From UBA993 sp964389365 (GTDB lineage: Bacteria; Bacillota; Dethiobacteria; DTU022): 28,466 nt of DNA. Of the stretch, positions 6,501-13,931 are shown piece by piece. The number at the start of each line of letters is the position of its first letter. The stretch's first letter is position 1. The position numbers and the translations under genes are program-made. The stretch is from positions 1-28,466 of the forward strand of contig CAYMDO010000026.1 in the NCBI GenBank assembly GCA_964389365.1, written 5' to 3'. The notes under the pieces are model-generated. The model was given only the letters and a program-made list of their open reading frames with translations. It searched no databases and was not told where the DNA came from.

Positions 6501-7417
6501 TGGCAGTAATTATCGCAGTATCAACAAGCTTAAATAAGGGGGAACGAAAAAATAATATTGGCGAGGGTTTGCTGCTGAAAGGCTTAGGCCTGGAAGGCGA
6601 TGCCCACGCCGGCTTTGGACACCGCCAGGTCAGCCTGCTGGCAGAAGAAAGCATCAACAAGATGCGCGAACAGGGGCTCGGCGTAGGGCCCGGCGATTTC
6701 GCCGAAAACCTGACAACCGCCGGCTTGGACCTGGTCAGCCTGCCGCCTGGCACCAGGCTGAAGGCCGGCAGGGAAGCAATCCTGCTGGTAACCCAGATCG
6801 GCAAGGAATGCCATAACCGCTGTGCGATCTACTACCAGGCCGGCGACTGCGTAATGCCCCGGGAAGGGATCTTTGCAGAGGTGCTGCTGGGGGGGAAGGT
6901 TAAAACAGGGGACCTGATCAGGGTTGGCCCATCCTACAGCTTCGGGGTCGTCACTGCCAGCGATAAGGGCTCCTGCGGCGATCGGGAAGATTTAAGCGGC
7001 CCGGCGATAGCGGATATCCTGCAGCCCTGGGGCAGCGTGGTTGAAACCGTAATCGTTCCGGACGAAATAGATCGCCTGTCATCGGCAATGCGGGATATGG
7101 TTAACAGGGGGTTTAACGCTGTTTTTACAACCGGAGGTACCGGCCTGAGCCCGCGCGACGTAACCCCGGAAGCAACCCTGGCGGTAATTGATCGCCCTGT
7201 GCCCGGCATTGCAGAAGCAATCCGCCGGGAGACAGCTTCAGCCACCCCGAAAGCAATGCTTTCACGGGCTGTTGCCGGAATCAGCGCTTCAACTTTGATT
7301 ATCAACCTGCCGGGCAGTCCGAAAGCGGTGGCCGAGTGCCTGGCCGTCCTGACGCCGGTTTTGGATCATGCCCTTGAAACAGTAAGCGGAAGCGGCGGAG
7401 AATGCGCCAGGGCTTAA
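6500..7417 (+). CDS. MOSC domain fused to MogA/MoaB-type molybdopterin adenylyltransferase
   Basis: Residues 1 to about 143 are a MOSC domain (GLGLEGDAHAG about 28, then Cys104, Cys108 and Cys117 around KECHNRC). Residues about 148-305 are MogA/MoaB-like, with FTTGGTGLSPRDVTPE from about 209, the pterin-binding and catalytic loop. MogA activates molybdopterin as MPT-AMP for MoeA. MOSC domains bind or carry sulfur and metal-sulfur groups, so the fused domain may handle cofactor sulfuration or release; that is inference. ATG 6500 overlaps the preceding TGA (TGATG), pointing to translational coupling, and no strong SD is seen. It is the last gene of the operon and its stop overlaps the stop of the opposing gene. 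Confidence 0.92.
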   Translation: MAVIIAVSTSLNKGERKNNIGEGLLLKGLGLEGDAHAGFGHRQVSLLAEESINKMREQGLGVGPGDFAENLTTAGLDLVSLPPGTRLKAGREAILLVTQIGKECHNRCAIYYQAGDCVMPREGIFAEVLLGGKVKTGDLIRVGPSYSFGVVTASDKGSCGDREDLSGPAIADILQPWGSVVETVIVPDEIDRLSSAMRDMVNRGFNAVFTTGGTGLSPRDVTPEATLAVIDRPVPGIAEAIRRETASATPKAMLSRAVAGISASTLIINLPGSPKAVAECLAVLTPVLDHALETVSGSGGECARA

Positions 7418-8148
7418 TCTTTAAGAGCGCTGAGGATTGAGCGCAGGCGCTCGCGGTAACCGGCTGCTTCGATCACGGTACCGGTAACAACGATATCGGC
7501 GCCTGCCTGCCTGACCCGGCGGGCATCAATAGCCGTGCGGATACCGCCGCCAACTATCAGGGGAACATCAATCTCCCTTTTGACCGCCCTGATCATACCG
7601 GCCGGGACCGGCTGTGCAGACCCGTTGCCGGCTTCGAGGTAAACATAAGACATCCCCATATACTGGGCGGTTAAAGCATAGCCGATTGCCTGCCAGAAGT
7701 TGTCGCGGGCCACCAGTTCGGCCTCGCCGATTTCACCTAGTTTCATCCCCGGCTCGACCAGGATAAAACCGACAGAGAGCGTTTCGATACCCAGCCTTTT
7801 AAGAACCGGGGCTATTTTTGCCTGTGTGCCGCTTATAAACCTTGAATTACGAGAATTTAAAAGGCTAAGGAACAGGAATGCATCGAGATTCAGGCTGATC
7901 GAATCCGAACCGGTCGGGAAAAAAAGTACCGGAATCGAGGCCCTTTTCTTCACTACAGCTGCCGTCTCGGTTAGCGTACTCTGATTAACCCCGGAAGATC
8001 CGCCGACAAAAATCAGATCGCTGCCCACTTCCTGCGCTGTTTCGGCCAGGCGTCCGGCAGCCTCGGGAGCCTGTCGGGCCGGATCGATTAATGTGACATG
8101 AACTGCCCCGTCATTTAGCTTCTGATCTAAGTATGTTTTAATTTTCAT
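7414..8148 (-). CDS. Geranylgeranylglyceryl phosphate synthase family protein (GGGPS/PcrB, group II-like)
   Basis: A TIM-barrel prenyltransferase of 244 residues that in characterised members joins sn-glycerol-1-phosphate to a polyprenyl diphosphate by an ether bond. Visible motifs are VTLIDPAR (18-25), FFPTGSDSIS (76-85), SLLNSRN (95-101), YLEAGNGS (170-177), VGGGIR (199-204) and VTGTVIE (221-227). The long insert and the SLLNSRN block look like the archaeal/Bacteroidetes group II rather than the shorter Bacillus PcrB group I. Prenyl chain length cannot be read from the sequence. It has its own promoter (8252-8280). The start ATG 8148 has a modest SD (GAAGG). Function as a bacterial ether-lipid enzyme is inference. 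Confidence 0.85.
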   Translation of the reverse strand: MKIKTYLDQKLNDGAVHVTLIDPARQAPEAAGRLAETAQEVGSDLIFVGGSSGVNQSTLTETAAVVKKRASIPVLFFPTGSDSISLNLDAFLFLSLLNSRNSRFISGTQAKIAPVLKRLGIETLSVGFILVEPGMKLGEIGEAELVARDNFWQAIGYALTAQYMGMSYVYLEAGNGSAQPVPAGMIRAVKREIDVPLIVGGGIRTAIDARRVRQAGADIVVTGTVIEAAGYRERLRSILSALKD

Positions 8149-8251
8149 TTAAACAACCTTCTCACTTGGTTCAGATATTACCTGCCCTTTTACTGCGTGA
8201 TCATAAGCAGAACCTAAGAAGTTTCTGGCTTAGCAACAACTGATTACTAAC

Positions 8252-8280
8252 ATTATAGTGCAGTTCAGGGGGTTTGACAA
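8252..8280 (-). promoter_or_regulatory. Strong sigma-A-type promoter of the GGGPS-family gene
   Basis: On the minus strand TTGTCA (plus 8275-8280) is followed by a 17-base spacer and a perfect TATAAT (plus 8252-8257). Predicted start of transcription is near 8245, leaving a leader of about 97 bases before ATG 8148. The leader has only short pairings (CTAAG/CTTAG at 8214-8233; CTGC/GCAG at 8193-8210), and no known riboswitch was recognised. Confidence 0.75.
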
Positions 8281-8303
8281 CTGACCGCCGGGGAGGCCGG
8301 CAT

Positions 8304-9176
8304 TTAGTAAAGAACACTATAGCAGCCTGAGGCGTCAGCCGCAGCCAGCTTTCTTTTAATCAGGCTTTCCAGGTGTTTGCGAACCATTTGCTCCTCGAAG
8401 TAACGCAATAGTTCCTGGCCGTTGTGCCGCCTGTAGATAAACTTCTTTTCGGCAAGCTCTGCCAGGGTAAGCGGTTTCCCTTTTATCGCATCGAGAATTT
8501 TCTGATCGCGCCGATCCAGCACTTCTGCATAAGCGGCCAATTTACTGTCGATATTTTTAGTAAAAGGCATGCTGTGGCCGGTGGCAATCAGCTCCGGCTT
8601 TAACGCCCGCAGCTTGCTGATGGAGGCCCGAAACTGGCCGAGATCCGAAACAGGGTTGCCGTACCAGGGGCCGAAGGCGGTAAGGTCTATATCGGTGGCG
8701 AAAATAAAACCATATTCCGCGATGAGGTAACCGCAGTGCCCCGCGGTGTGCCCCGGCAAGTGCAGAACCTGGAGAGCCAGCCTGCCGGTATCAACCAGGT
8801 CACCGTCTTCCAGGTAACGATCGATCTCAGTCGGTTGGTACCCGGTCTGGCTGACCATTTTCCAGTATGCTTCGATGTTAAACCGGTCGAGGCCGCTAAG
8901 GCGGAAAAAGTGTTCGGCGTTTTCCACGCCGGGGGCATCAGCCCTGTGGATGGCAAAACTGGCTCCTGCAAACAGGTGGTTACCGGCTACATGATCGCGG
9001 TGGAAATGGCTCAACACCACCTGCCGTGTTCTGGGCACCAGGCTTTTTAACGCCGGCCCAACCCCGGTATCGATCAGCAGGCTCTCCTCGCCCTCAATAA
9101 AAAGCGAGTGGGCATACGGGTAGCGGCCGCGGTTATCGCCTTCGACAAACCAGATTCCCGGCCTGATCTCCTTCAT
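8304..9176 (-). CDS. MBL-fold metallo-hydrolase
   Basis: Cytoplasmic metallo-beta-lactamase-fold protein of 290 residues. The metal-binding motif is HFHRDH (His57, His59, Asp61, His62), with His143 in PGHTAGH, Asp162 in FATDID and His201 in TGHS completing a two-metal site. About 70 C-terminal residues after the core are basic and helical, like the small winged-helix domain of LACTB2-type members. Substrate is not predictable. The SD is a G-rich run followed by GTGAAG directly before ATG 9176. It lies downstream of the ribosomal operon terminator. No convincing promoter was found in the roughly 65 bases between, so it may use a weak promoter or read-through. Confidence 0.9.
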   Translation of the reverse strand: MKEIRPGIWFVEGDNRGRYPYAHSLFIEGEESLLIDTGVGPALKSLVPRTRQVVLSHFHRDHVAGNHLFAGASFAIHRADAPGVENAEHFFRLSGLDRFNIEAYWKMVSQTGYQPTEIDRYLEDGDLVDTGRLALQVLHLPGHTAGHCGYLIAEYGFIFATDIDLTAFGPWYGNPVSDLGQFRASISKLRALKPELIATGHSMPFTKNIDSKLAAYAEVLDRRDQKILDAIKGKPLTLAELAEKKFIYRRHNGQELLRYFEEQMVRKHLESLIKRKLAAADASGCYSVLY

Positions 9177-9241
9177 TAGCCTTCACCCCCCCGGCAATAT
9201 TCCCATCTGCCGGCAGTCAGCATGAAACAGCTTTTAGGCGC

Positions 9242-9287
9242 AAAAAACCCGCTTCAAGCTTGTTTGGCCGATCCCTGAAGCGGGTTT
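9242..9287 (-). terminator. Intrinsic terminator of the ribosomal protein operon
   Basis: On the minus strand a perfect 12-base-pair stem (arms plus 9276-9287 and 9245-9256, core ACCCGCTTCA/TGAAGCGGGT) with a 19-base loop is followed by a run of six T (plus 9242-9247, overlapping the stem base). It begins 25 bases after the rpsI stop codon, so it ends the super-operon cleanly. Confidence 0.92.
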
Positions 9288-9312
9288 CAAAACCAAAGCA
9301 AATAACGGGTAT

Positions 9313-9705
9313 TTACCGTTTGGAAAACTGAGGGGCGCGACGGGCTTTTTTCAAACCGTATTTCTTTCTTTCTTTCATCCGCTGGTCACGGGTCAGGTAG
9401 CCGTTCTTTTTAAGGGCCGGCCGGTATTCCCCGTCAGCGTGCAGCAAAGCCCGGGCTATGCCGTGCCTGATTGCCCCGGCCTGACCGGAAAAACCTCCGC
9501 CTTCTACCTTGGCTATTACATCAAAACTGCCGTCGGTTTCAGTGGTAACCAGGGGTTGCCTGACAATAAGCTTAAGCGTTTCGAGGCCAAAGTACTGATC
9601 CATATCCTTGCCGTTGATTACAATCCGGCCGCTGCCCGGTAACAGGCGTACCCTTGCCACCGATTCCTTGCGGCGCCCTGTGCCTAAGTATTGCAGTTCA
9701 CTCAA
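9313..9705 (-). CDS. rpsI: 30S ribosomal protein S9
   Basis: Small-subunit head protein whose basic C-terminal tail reaches the P-site tRNA. All landmarks are present: YLGTGRRKESVARVRL near the start, the GGGFSGQAGAIRHGIARAL region and the terminal QFSKR tail. At 130 residues it is full length. The start is TTG at 9705, set by a strong SD (AGGAGGT) 8 bases upstream inside the rplM coding end. The TTGA overlap with the rplM stop implies translational coupling. Last gene before the terminator. Confidence 0.97.
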   Translation of the reverse strand: MSELQYLGTGRRKESVARVRLLPGSGRIVINGKDMDQYFGLETLKLIVRQPLVTTETDGSFDVIAKVEGGGFSGQAGAIRHGIARALLHADGEYRPALKKNGYLTRDQRMKERKKYGLKKARRAPQFSKR

Positions 9706-10172
9706 GAGTCAGGACCTCCTTCCATCTGAATATCAGTCACCCTTCCTTCCCAAACCTGCGGGTTCTGGGCCTGTTGAGTATGCCGGCTGTCTTTGTAAAC
9801 ACGCAGTTTCTTAAGCATCGCCCGGCCCAGCTTATTGTGGGGCAGCATGCCGCGAACCGCAAGGTAAACAGCTTGCTCCGGCTTTTTATCCATCATGGTG
9901 GCGTAATCAATTTTTTTCAGGCCGCCCGGATAGCCCGAGTGCCTGTAATAAAATTTTTGCTCTAATTTGCGCCCCGTTAAGACTGCCTGGCCGGCATTTA
10001 AAATGACCACATGGTCGCCTGTGTCAAGGTGGGGAGTAAATTCCGGCTTGTGTTTTCCCCTTAAAAGACGGGCTGCTTCGGTTGCAATCCGGCCCAGTGG
10101 GCGTCCCGCGGCATCAATAATATACCAGCGGCGTTTTATTTCATGGGACTTAGCCATGTATGTGGTCCGCAT
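9702..10172 (-). CDS. rplM: 50S ribosomal protein L13
   Basis: Early-assembly large-subunit protein, 156 residues. Conserved blocks are RRWYIIDAAGRPLGRIAT, LRGKHKPEFTPHLDTGDHVVILNA, YRHSGYPGGLK and AVRGMLPHNKLGR. The ATG at 10172 was chosen over an in-frame extension to 10211 because SD AAAGGAGAGG sits just upstream and the N terminus then matches the family. It forms a two-gene unit with rpsI and has its own promoter (10217-10245). Confidence 0.97.
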   Translation of the reverse strand: MRTTYMAKSHEIKRRWYIIDAAGRPLGRIATEAARLLRGKHKPEFTPHLDTGDHVVILNAGQAVLTGRKLEQKFYYRHSGYPGGLKKIDYATMMDKKPEQAVYLAVRGMLPHNKLGRAMLKKLRVYKDSRHTQQAQNPQVWEGRVTDIQMEGGPDS

Positions 10173-10216
10173 CAATACCCTCTCCTTTAATCTCATCCAA
10201 TAAAGCCACAAACTAC

Positions 10217-10245
10217 ATTCTAATACACCAACCCAACCCTGTCAA
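10217..10245 (-). promoter_or_regulatory. Strong promoter of rplM-rpsI
   Basis: Minus-strand TTGACA (plus 10240-10245), a perfect -35, is followed by 17 bases and TAGAAT (plus 10217-10222), a 5 of 6 -10. Start of transcription would be near 10210, giving a leader of about 38 bases, too short for a clear L13 leader structure. rplM-rpsI can thus be transcribed independently of the upstream operon. A 6-base-pair hairpin (AAGCTG/CAGCTT) overlaps the -35 but lacks a T-run. Confidence 0.8.
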
Positions 10246-10294
10246 GCTGCTCAAACAGCTTTTTTTCTGGCTGTACCGGCTTTTTCCGGGGGCG

Positions 10295-11050
10295 CTAATC
10301 ACGCCGAGGCCGGTAAATAACCCGGTCGAGGCAAAGCCCGCAGGCGGGCGCCGTGGGGCCTACTGCATTTTTGTCCAAACCGGCCAGGGCCGCCTTAACC
10401 CGCTCCGGCTGCAGTTCTCCTTTCCCAACCCGGATCAGGGTTCCGGTAATCAGGCGCACCATGTGATACAGAAACCCGGAGCCTTCAAAAAATATTGTCA
10501 GCAGCTGCTCCTCCGGATAGAATACCGGCTCGACCCGGCTAAGGTTCCTGACAGTACCGGTTACGTCACTGCCGGCCGATTGGAATGCCGCAAAATCGTG
10601 TTCGCCGGCAAAAAGACAGGCTGCAGCTGCTAGTGCCCCCGGATCGAGAAAATCAGGCAGATGCCAGCTGAAGCAACGCCTTAAAACCTGCGGGTGCAGT
10701 GCCCGGTCCAGGGTGTAGCTGTACTTTTTCCCGATGGCATCATAACGGGCATGAAAACATTCGGGCACCTCTTCGGCCCCGGTTACAACTATTGCATCTG
10801 GCAGAATGGAGTTAAGGGCATAAGGCAGTTTTTCAGGAACTATCCGGAACGGCGCAAAAAAGCTGGCAGCCTGCCCCCGGGCATGGACCCCGGCATCAGT
10901 CCTGCCGGCGCCGTAAATCCGAAGCGGCTGCTTGTATATGACTGCGAGCGCCTTTTCGATCTCTTCCTGTATGGTTGGCGCATTGGCCTGCATTTGAAAC
11001 CCGCTGTAGGCGGTACCGTCGTAGCTGATCCAGAGCAGGGTGTTTTGCAT
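10295..11050 (-). CDS. truA: tRNA pseudouridine(38-40) synthase TruA
   Basis: Isomerises uridines 38-40 of the tRNA anticodon arm to pseudouridine. Its 251 residues include the catalytic motif GAGRTDAGVHA with Asp52, plus FHARYDAIGKKYSY, HDFAAFQSAGSD and GSGFLYHMVRLITGTL, all typical of TruA. SD GAGGAGAG lies about 10 bases upstream of ATG 11050. It follows ecfT by 16 bases, the standard Bacillota order. Confidence 0.96.
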   Translation of the reverse strand: MQNTLLWISYDGTAYSGFQMQANAPTIQEEIEKALAVIYKQPLRIYGAGRTDAGVHARGQAASFFAPFRIVPEKLPYALNSILPDAIVVTGAEEVPECFHARYDAIGKKYSYTLDRALHPQVLRRCFSWHLPDFLDPGALAAAACLFAGEHDFAAFQSAGSDVTGTVRNLSRVEPVFYPEEQLLTIFFEGSGFLYHMVRLITGTLIRVGKGELQPERVKAALAGLDKNAVGPTAPACGLCLDRVIYRPRRD

Positions 11051-11066
11051 CTTTTAAAAACTCTCC

Positions 11067-11864
11067 TCAGATATTAACTGCGATTACAGCTGCCAGGAGC
11101 AGCAGGGCAACCAGCAGGGCCAACCAGTCCTTAACCTTGATTAAATCTTCGTGCAGCCTGGTCCGCGTGGCTCCAAGCCGGTAGCCCCGCGCTTCCATCG
11201 CCAGGGCTAATTCGTCAGCCCGCCTGAAGGCGCTGACAAAAAGCGGGACGATCAGCGGCACCAGATTACCGGCCCTGCGAAAAATGGAGCCGCTTTCAAA
11301 ATCAGCGCCCCGTGATACCTGGGCCCTCATCAGGCGCTGGCTTTCTTCGATCAGGGTCGGGATAAACCGCAGGGCGATCGACATGATCATTACTACTTCC
11401 TCCGCCGGCAGGCCGATACGGCAAAAGGGCTTCAGGAAATAGCCGAGGCCGTGAGTCAGGGAAAGCGGCGTTGTCGTCAGGGTCAGCAGCAGCGAAAAGA
11501 GGACCAGGGTGATCAGCCTGGTGATCACGAAAAGCCCTTCCTTTAATCCGTCCGATTCAACCGTTAGCGGGCCGAGCCGCAAAAGCACTACCCCGCCTTT
11601 GGTGAAAAAGAGGAATACGATCAGGGCAAAAAGCGCGATATAGAGTATCGGGCGCAGCCCTTTTATAAGGCTTGCAAAAGGAACCCGGGCCGCTGAAAAC
11701 AGCAGGAGAACAGCAGCCAGCATCGCCAGGAGCCCCAGGTTGGATTTTAAGGCAAAAAGTATGTTCAGTATAACGATCAGGACCAGGACCTTGATGCGCG
11801 GGTTCATCCGGTGGATAACTGAATTGCCCGGCTGGTAATGACCGAGAGTCATGCTGCGGCTCAT
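11067..11864 (-). CDS. ecfT: Energy-coupling factor transporter transmembrane protein EcfT
   Basis: Membrane scaffold that links the two EcfA ATPases to exchangeable vitamin or metal-binding S components. At 265 residues it has several hydrophobic segments (roughly 24-58, 70-90, 110-132, 155-172, 200-213, 245-264). Both coupling-helix motifs are visible: SRG at 184-186 and ARG at 225-227 (AMEARGY). The ATG overlaps the ecfA2 stop (ATGA). No S component is encoded in the window, as expected for a group II shared ECF module. Confidence 0.94.
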   Translation of the reverse strand: MSRSMTLGHYQPGNSVIHRMNPRIKVLVLIVILNILFALKSNLGLLAMLAAVLLLFSAARVPFASLIKGLRPILYIALFALIVFLFFTKGGVVLLRLGPLTVESDGLKEGLFVITRLITLVLFSLLLTLTTTPLSLTHGLGYFLKPFCRIGLPAEEVVMIMSIALRFIPTLIEESQRLMRAQVSRGADFESGSIFRRAGNLVPLIVPLFVSAFRRADELALAMEARGYRLGATRTRLHEDLIKVKDWLALLVALLLLAAVIAVNI

Positions 11865-12721
11865 CGCAGGTCAGCCCTTTTCAGTTTGAGAATTTCCGCG
11901 CCAGCTGCCTGTATTGTATAAATATCTGATCGGAGAGGCAGGCCACGGGCTGCCAGTTCATCGATTATTTCTGTCGCCTGGGGCAGGGAAAGCCCCAATT
12001 CTTTTAGTTCATGGCGCCTGCCCAAAACATCCCCGGCCTCACCGGCCATCGCCAGCCTCCCTCCGCTCAGCACCAACAGGTTATCCGCCAGCGCAGCTAT
12101 TCCATCCAGGTGATGGGTTGAAACCAGGACGGTGATCTTCTCCGCCCGGTTCAGCGTGGAGAGCAGTTCAAAAAGCATTGCTTTTCCTGCCGGATCTAAC
12201 CCCGCTGCCGGTTCGTCCAAAACCAGCACTTCAGGTTCCAGGGAGAGCACCGCGGCCAATGCAACCAGCCTTTTCTGCCCGGCGCTAAGGTGAAAAGGGT
12301 GGCGGCCAGCCAAACCTTTATGGCTGAGGCCCACCCGTTCTACGGCCTTAATCACGCGTGCTTCAACTTTATCTTCAGCTAAACCCAAATTGCGCGGTGC
12401 AAAAGCAATTTCGTCAAACACGGTCTCAGAAAAAAACTGGTCCTCCGGCATCTGAAAAACCAGCCCGACCCTTCTCCTGAGGGAGCGCAGGTCAGATTTA
12501 CCGGGCCCGATAAGCTTCCCGTCAAAATAGACCTGGCCGGAAGTGGGCTTAAGCAGCCCGTTCAGGTGTTGGATAAGGGTGGTTTTACCGGAGCCGCTCG
12601 GGCCGATAAGCAGCGTAAAACTACCGCGCCCGAGGCTGAAAGAAATATCCTTCAAAGCGTCTGCGGCAAACGGTGTGCCCGGCATGTAGGTATAGGTTAA
12701 TTTATTTGTTCCGATAAACAC
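11861..12721 (-). CDS. ecfA2: Energy-coupling factor transporter ATPase EcfA2
   Basis: ABC ATPase of 286 residues. Walker A is GPSGSGKTT (40-48), the Q-loop is VFQMPEDQFF (about 88), the signature is LSAGQKR (145-151; A in place of the usual second position G), Walker B is VLVLDEPAAGLDP (about 165-177) and the switch is STHHLD. It pairs with EcfA1 under EcfT. The start is GTG 12721, which has no clear SD and overlaps the end of ecfA1 by 25 bases, suggesting coupled translation. Confidence 0.94.
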   Translation of the reverse strand: MFIGTNKLTYTYMPGTPFAADALKDISFSLGRGSFTLLIGPSGSGKTTLIQHLNGLLKPTSGQVYFDGKLIGPGKSDLRSLRRRVGLVFQMPEDQFFSETVFDEIAFAPRNLGLAEDKVEARVIKAVERVGLSHKGLAGRHPFHLSAGQKRLVALAAVLSLEPEVLVLDEPAAGLDPAGKAMLFELLSTLNRAEKITVLVSTHHLDGIAALADNLLVLSGGRLAMAGEAGDVLGRRHELKELGLSLPQATEIIDELAARGLPLRSDIYTIQAAGAEILKLKRADLR

Positions 12722-13560
12722 AGGCTATCAACCAGCTCCCGGTTGCGCATAATTGTTACGGGCAGGTTTAAGCCCCCCCGCCTGAGCAGTTCGGACAGCT
12801 CAGCCGCAGCTGTCCCCTCCAGGCCGATCCGGTGCAGCAGCTCCAGGTTGGTGAGGACCTCTTCCGGTTTACCATCTGCAATAATCCTCCCCTGTTCAAG
12901 AAGAATAATGCGGTCAGCTTCCGCCGCCTCGGCCGGGTTATGGGTAACGTGGACAACAGCCAGCGATTCAATTTTGTTCAGATCTTTTACCGTACTTAAA
13001 ACCTCGCGCCTGCCGGCCGGATCCAACATGGCCGTCGGTTCATCCATCAGGATGCAGTCCGGCTGCATGGCCAAAATGCCGGCTATCGCAGTGCGCTGCT
13101 TCTCCCCGCCCGATAACAGGTGCGGGGGGTGCTGCAGCAGGCCGGCCAGGCCAAGCCTGTTTGCCACTTCATCAACCCGGCGGCGAATCTCCCCCGATGG
13201 CAAAGCCAGGTTTTCCAGGCCGAAAGCAATATCTTCCTCGACTGTAGTGGCCACAATCTGATTGTCGGGATTCTGAAAAATCATGCCGCAGGCCTGCCGA
13301 ACCAGATCCAGGTGCTGCGAATTGAAAGTAGAAATGCCCTTAACCAAAACCTCTCCTTGCGAGGGTATCAGCAGGGCATTCAGCAGTTTGAGCAAAGTTG
13401 TTTTTCCGGAACCGTTCGCGCCGAGCAAAGCCAGGTATTCGCCCCGGCCAATTCTTAAGTTTACACCGTTTAAAGCCGGCAAACCGGCTGCTCCTGCTCC
13501 GGCATAAGTATAGTGAAGCGATTTTGCCTCTATAACTGTTTCAGCTTTAAATCCCGCCAT
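12697..13560 (-). CDS. ecfA1: Energy-coupling factor transporter ATPase EcfA1
   Basis: ABC ATPase of 287 residues. Walker A is GANGSGKTT (47-55), the Q-loop is MIFQNPDNQIVATTVEEDIAFG (Gln96), the signature is LSGGEKQR (149-156) and Walker B is ILMDEPTAMLDP (about 170-181). The QNPDNQ and AFGLEN features are typical of EcfA1/CbiO1. Its ATG is only 3 bases after the rplQ stop and no SD is visible, so translation probably depends on ribosomes finishing rplQ. Together with ecfA2 and ecfT it forms the shared vitamin-uptake module. Confidence 0.95.
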   Translation of the reverse strand: MAGFKAETVIEAKSLHYTYAGAGAAGLPALNGVNLRIGRGEYLALLGANGSGKTTLLKLLNALLIPSQGEVLVKGISTFNSQHLDLVRQACGMIFQNPDNQIVATTVEEDIAFGLENLALPSGEIRRRVDEVANRLGLAGLLQHPPHLLSGGEKQRTAIAGILAMQPDCILMDEPTAMLDPAGRREVLSTVKDLNKIESLAVVHVTHNPAEAAEADRIILLEQGRIIADGKPEEVLTNLELLHRIGLEGTAAAELSELLRRGGLNLPVTIMRNRELVDSLCLSEQIN

Positions 13561-13563
13561 CTT

Positions 13564-13908
13564 TTATTCGGATAACAGTTCCAGGATTACCATCGGGGCG
13601 CTGTCACCCCGGCGCGGCCCAATCGGTATGGTCCGGGTATAACCGCCGTCGCGTCCTTCCAGCTTGGGACCGATCTTTTCAAAAAGTTTGGTAACAACAT
13701 CTTCGTCAAGCAAATAAGCCAAAGCCTGACGCCGCGAGTGCAGGTCGCTTCTCTTGGCCAGGGTGACCATCTTTTCAGCAATCGGGCGGATTGCTGAAGC
13801 CCTGGCGGCTGTTGTCTCGATCTTGCCCGCCTTTAAAAAAGAGGTAACCAGGCCGCGCAACAGGGCTCGCCTGGAGCCGCTTTTTCGACTCAGCTTCTGG
13901 TATGGCAT
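13564..13908 (-). CDS. rplQ: 50S ribosomal protein L17
   Basis: Large-subunit protein near the exit tunnel, 114 residues. Typical start MPYQKLSRKSGSRRALLRGL and typical end GYTRTIPIGPRRGDSAPMVILEL. SD AGGAGGA is 9 bases before ATG 13908. It follows rpoA as in all bacterial alpha operons. Confidence 0.97.
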   Translation of the reverse strand: MPYQKLSRKSGSRRALLRGLVTSFLKAGKIETTAARASAIRPIAEKMVTLAKRSDLHSRRQALAYLLDEDVVTKLFEKIGPKLEGRDGGYTRTIPIGPRRGDSAPMVILELLSE

Positions 13909-13931
13909 AATAACTAATCCTCCTTGCAGGC

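Noticed and set aside
7439..7452. Hairpin GAGCGC AG GCGCTC as terminator of the cofactor operon
   Set aside because: There is no T-run after it, and it falls inside the coding end of the opposing gene.
8286..8300. GCCGG/CCGGC hairpin after the MBL-fold gene as a terminator
   Set aside because: The stem is 5 pairs and is not followed by a T-run.
9207..9216. Palindrome CTGCCGGCAG upstream of the MBL-fold gene as an operator
   Set aside because: A single short GC palindrome in a GC-rich genome, with no clear promoter beside it; too likely by chance.
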